Origin: Coptis chinensis
Lineage: Eukaryota; Streptophyta; Magnoliopsida; Ranunculales; Ranunculaceae
Direction: 5' to 3'
Assembly: GCA_015680905.1 (NCBI GenBank)
Contig: CM027385.1
Coordinates: 21,706,501 to 21,770,500 of the forward strand
Length of the DNA: 64,000 nucleotides
Shown: piece after piece, positions 62,111-64,000 of the stretch
Position numbering within the stretch: position 1 is the first letter of the stretch
Layout of the letters: each line of letters opens with the position of its first letter
Translations under genes and position numbers: made by a program
The notes under the pieces: generated by a model
Seen by the model: the letters and a program-made list of their open reading frames with translations, nothing else
Databases searched by the model: none
Told to the model about the DNA's origin: nothing

Positions 62111-63758
62111 CCCTATCTAATAGTCACCCCCCTTCCTTACTGACTAAGGTTAAGGTAGTGTCAACCAAAAGCGCAAGAAATCAAATGTTTTCCTAATGGT
62201 TTTTAATGAAACTATGCTAATGAAGTGATAAATAAGATTTTAGTGATCAAGAAGCTGAAGTTCAAATTCCTAGTTAGGACCAGTTTTCTATTAGCGAGTA
62301 CACTTCCTATGTTGATTGCTTCAAAATATTGCTTTTGAAGTGATCATTGCTGTTGAACAGCACCAAAACAGAAGCAAAGAAGAGAGGTTTCATGATCCAC
62401 CTTCTACCACCCTCCCCAAAACCCAGCTTCTAATGCCTTACCTATTCCTGACATCATATATAAACGCACATCACAAGGTATTTGCCGACCTAGAACTAGG
62501 TCTAACGGCCCTAGAATTCACTTTAGAAATGACTTTACCAGTACAACACTAGATGCCCGACACATAATACCTTCAAAGCCTTACAGCAGCATAAATGAGC
62601 AAATAAAAATACATTGTAGCCTTAGTATCCCTCGCTGTGTTCAAAATATACATCCACACCATCCTAATGACCATCCATCATGTCTTTAATAACTTAATAA
62701 GGAATTCCAATCTCAACCCCCAAAACTAATTGTCAACAGAACTTCTCCTCACCAATGGGCTCACTAAATATAATGGCGCCACCTCCATCCTAGGTTATAT
62801 CTTATATAATATTAGCTAACAATCTAAACTCTGATTTCTCAAATAGACCATAGCTTGTAATTAGCAACTTTAAGTAGTGTAAGTAAACAATGTAAGTTAA
62901 TTAGTCTCCGAATTCTTTCATTCCATAAGCAAACATAAATTCACAAATAAAAACAAATAAAATGAGGTAAGAAATAAAATCAAACCTAATTCATTGAGCA
63001 ATTCATATTTAGTAGAAGGATCTTCTCTAGTAATACTATTAGGAATAGAACAATCCAATTTGAAAAATTCTAACCGTATCTGTAAAGAAAATAGACTTAT
63101 TATGTTTCGTTTTTTTGTGAACGTGATAGTAAAGACATTGTAACCGTTTCATTCTTCAGGATCATTGTAAAATTATTTACAGAAGAAAAAAGAAAAAATG
63201 TAGGCTTTTATCTGAACGACCTATTTTACCTTTTTACTATGCATATTCCTAGTATTTCTTTTGATTTAATTGTAAAACATGTTTAGAATAAACTTCATGT
63301 AGGAGCATCCAACCAAATAACTGTCTCCTTATCTCAGTCAATCGACCTTCAGCAGATGGTTTACACATTAAGTAACTCTTGTTCTTTTTGTATAAGCGTC
63401 TATGCGTACACAGGGTTATGTTCCAAACACTTTCTTTTTCTTTTGGGAGACGTCCTTGGTGATAGTGGTTTCTTTTTTCGTTTACTTACACAGTCTCATT
63501 GTCACGCTAGTAGGTCACTTGTCGTACATCGTACCTACTTTATCATTATATGATATTCTTGTGGTTTATAATTCCCATTCTGTTCGTACAAGGGGGTGGG
63601 GGGGATAAGGCAATTTTCCTAATGTTTTATCCTCTCCGCTAAATCTGCCACAACAAAACCACTCCCATGGTGTACTCCATTCTTCGAAAATCAATGTATA
63701 CACGTTAATGACGAGATGAGACGAGACGTGACAAAAAAATGTCTAAAAGTTATATCTC
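62111..63758. other. AT-rich region downstream of the HSP70 gene
   Basis: No coding motif was recognised. The part near 63600-63758 is likely the 3' UTR of the minus-strand HSP70. A G-run (GGGGGTGGGGGGG) lies near 63592-63604. Confidence 0.4.
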
Positions 63759-64000
63759 TCACTTGCTGTCAGTAAAGTCGGCATCAATTACATCACCATC
63801 AGGGCCCTTGTCAGCTGATCCTGAAGATCATGAAGGCCCATCATCAGTGCCAGGTGCAGCACCAGGAGCACTACCTGTGGCACCAGGTTGGTTATAAAGG
63901 GACTGACCAAGTTGCATGACTTCCTGGTTGAGGGTTGGCATGGCATCCTTGATGGCTTGTGTTGAGCCCCCAGAGATGGCTTCCTTAAGTTCTCCAAGCT
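63759..64000 (-). CDS. Chloroplast-type HSP70, C-terminal end (partial; in-frame stop)
   Basis: The minus-strand frame from the right edge reads LGELKEAISGGSTQAIKDAM, then LNQEVMQLGQSLYNQPG, a Gly/Ala/Pro-rich tail, and ends DGDVIDADFTDSK with TGA at 63759-63761. This is the lid end and tail of the plastid stromal HSP70, an ATP-driven chaperone for protein import and folding. The D-V-I-D-A-D motif is typical of the bacterial DnaK/plastid branch. A TGA at 63828-63830, between GPS and SSGSADKGP, stops the frame 22 codons before the canonical end. The protein would lose only the disordered tail if translated to there. The rest of the gene lies beyond the window. Whether the gene is live, a pseudogene, or affected by a sequence error cannot be told from this end alone. 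Confidence 0.8.

Noticed and set aside
1-64000. tRNA, rRNA or snRNA genes
   Set aside because: No cloverleaf with A/B boxes, rRNA core or snRNA sequence was recognised by eye; a covariance-model search would be needed to exclude small ones.

Overview
The window is nuclear DNA of a flowering plant, most likely a eudicot. It is AT-rich, and nearly all recognisable coding sequence belongs to plant transposable elements: a LINE RNase H, PIF/Harbinger, Helitron, Ty3/gypsy Athila-like and Tat elements, and CACTA-like repeats. Two fragments of host genes are present, a U2B''/U1A-type RRM protein and the C-terminus of a chloroplast-type HSP70. I cannot name the species. No rRNA or tRNA gene, and nothing bacterial, was recognised.

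Left part (1-5.6 kb). A LINE 3' end (RNase H, then an A11 tail at 835-845) is followed by a dead PIF/Harbinger element. Its transposase (about 2458-3616, plus strand) and its Myb/NAM-associated-like ORF1 (4031-4928, minus strand, one intron) converge. A (CA)n(TA)n microsatellite lies at 5513-5584.

Centre (5.6-54.2 kb). This is one large nested structure. The outermost layer is a decayed autonomous Helitron. It has N-terminal exons (about 9.0-9.4 and 17.96-18.45 kb), a Rep (18.5-20.96 kb) and a PIF1-type helicase (47.19-49.18 kb). Its tail is fused to a second, non-autonomous Helitron-like copy that ends in CTAG at 54241. Three insertions into it are defined by TG...CA termini and 5-bp target-site duplications (TSDs). 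First, an Athila-like element with no recognisable reverse transcriptase or integrase (9438-17953, TSD ATCAC) sits in an N-terminal exon. Second, a Tat-lineage gypsy element (20958-47187, TSD GAAGG) sits in the Rep-helicase exon. Third, the Tat element itself carries a solo LTR inside its reverse transcriptase (24919-26459, TSD CTAGA) and a second, longer Athila-like element between its dual RNase H and integrase (27954-40274, TSD ATGAT). Removing each insertion rejoins the interrupted protein homology. The Tat element has gag-protease, RT, RNase H, a second (dual) RNase H and integrase, then an array of about 13 copies of an 85-bp repeat and a spliced antisense gene before its 3' LTR.

The two Athila-like elements are the most unusual part. 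Both keep gag and protease remnants and two further conserved ORF regions, but show no recognisable RT, RNase H or integrase. The longer copy has an extra env-like/plant-transposon-protein ORF. Each ORF module is followed by a G-rich tract resembling the terminal polypurine tract.

Right part (54.2-64 kb). This holds a cluster of short palindromes, CACTA-like subterminal repeats, an AT-rich minisatellite region, a broken U2B''-like gene fragment (58.1-59.8 kb), a second CACTA-like terminus (60180), a T49 tract, a GC-richer block (61.4-62.1 kb) of unknown origin, and, on the minus strand at the right edge, the C-terminus of a chloroplast-type HSP70 with an in-frame stop 22 codons before the canonical end.

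Most ORFs carry stops or frameshifts. Single-base indels between paired LTRs suggest that some of these breaks could be assembly errors rather than biology.
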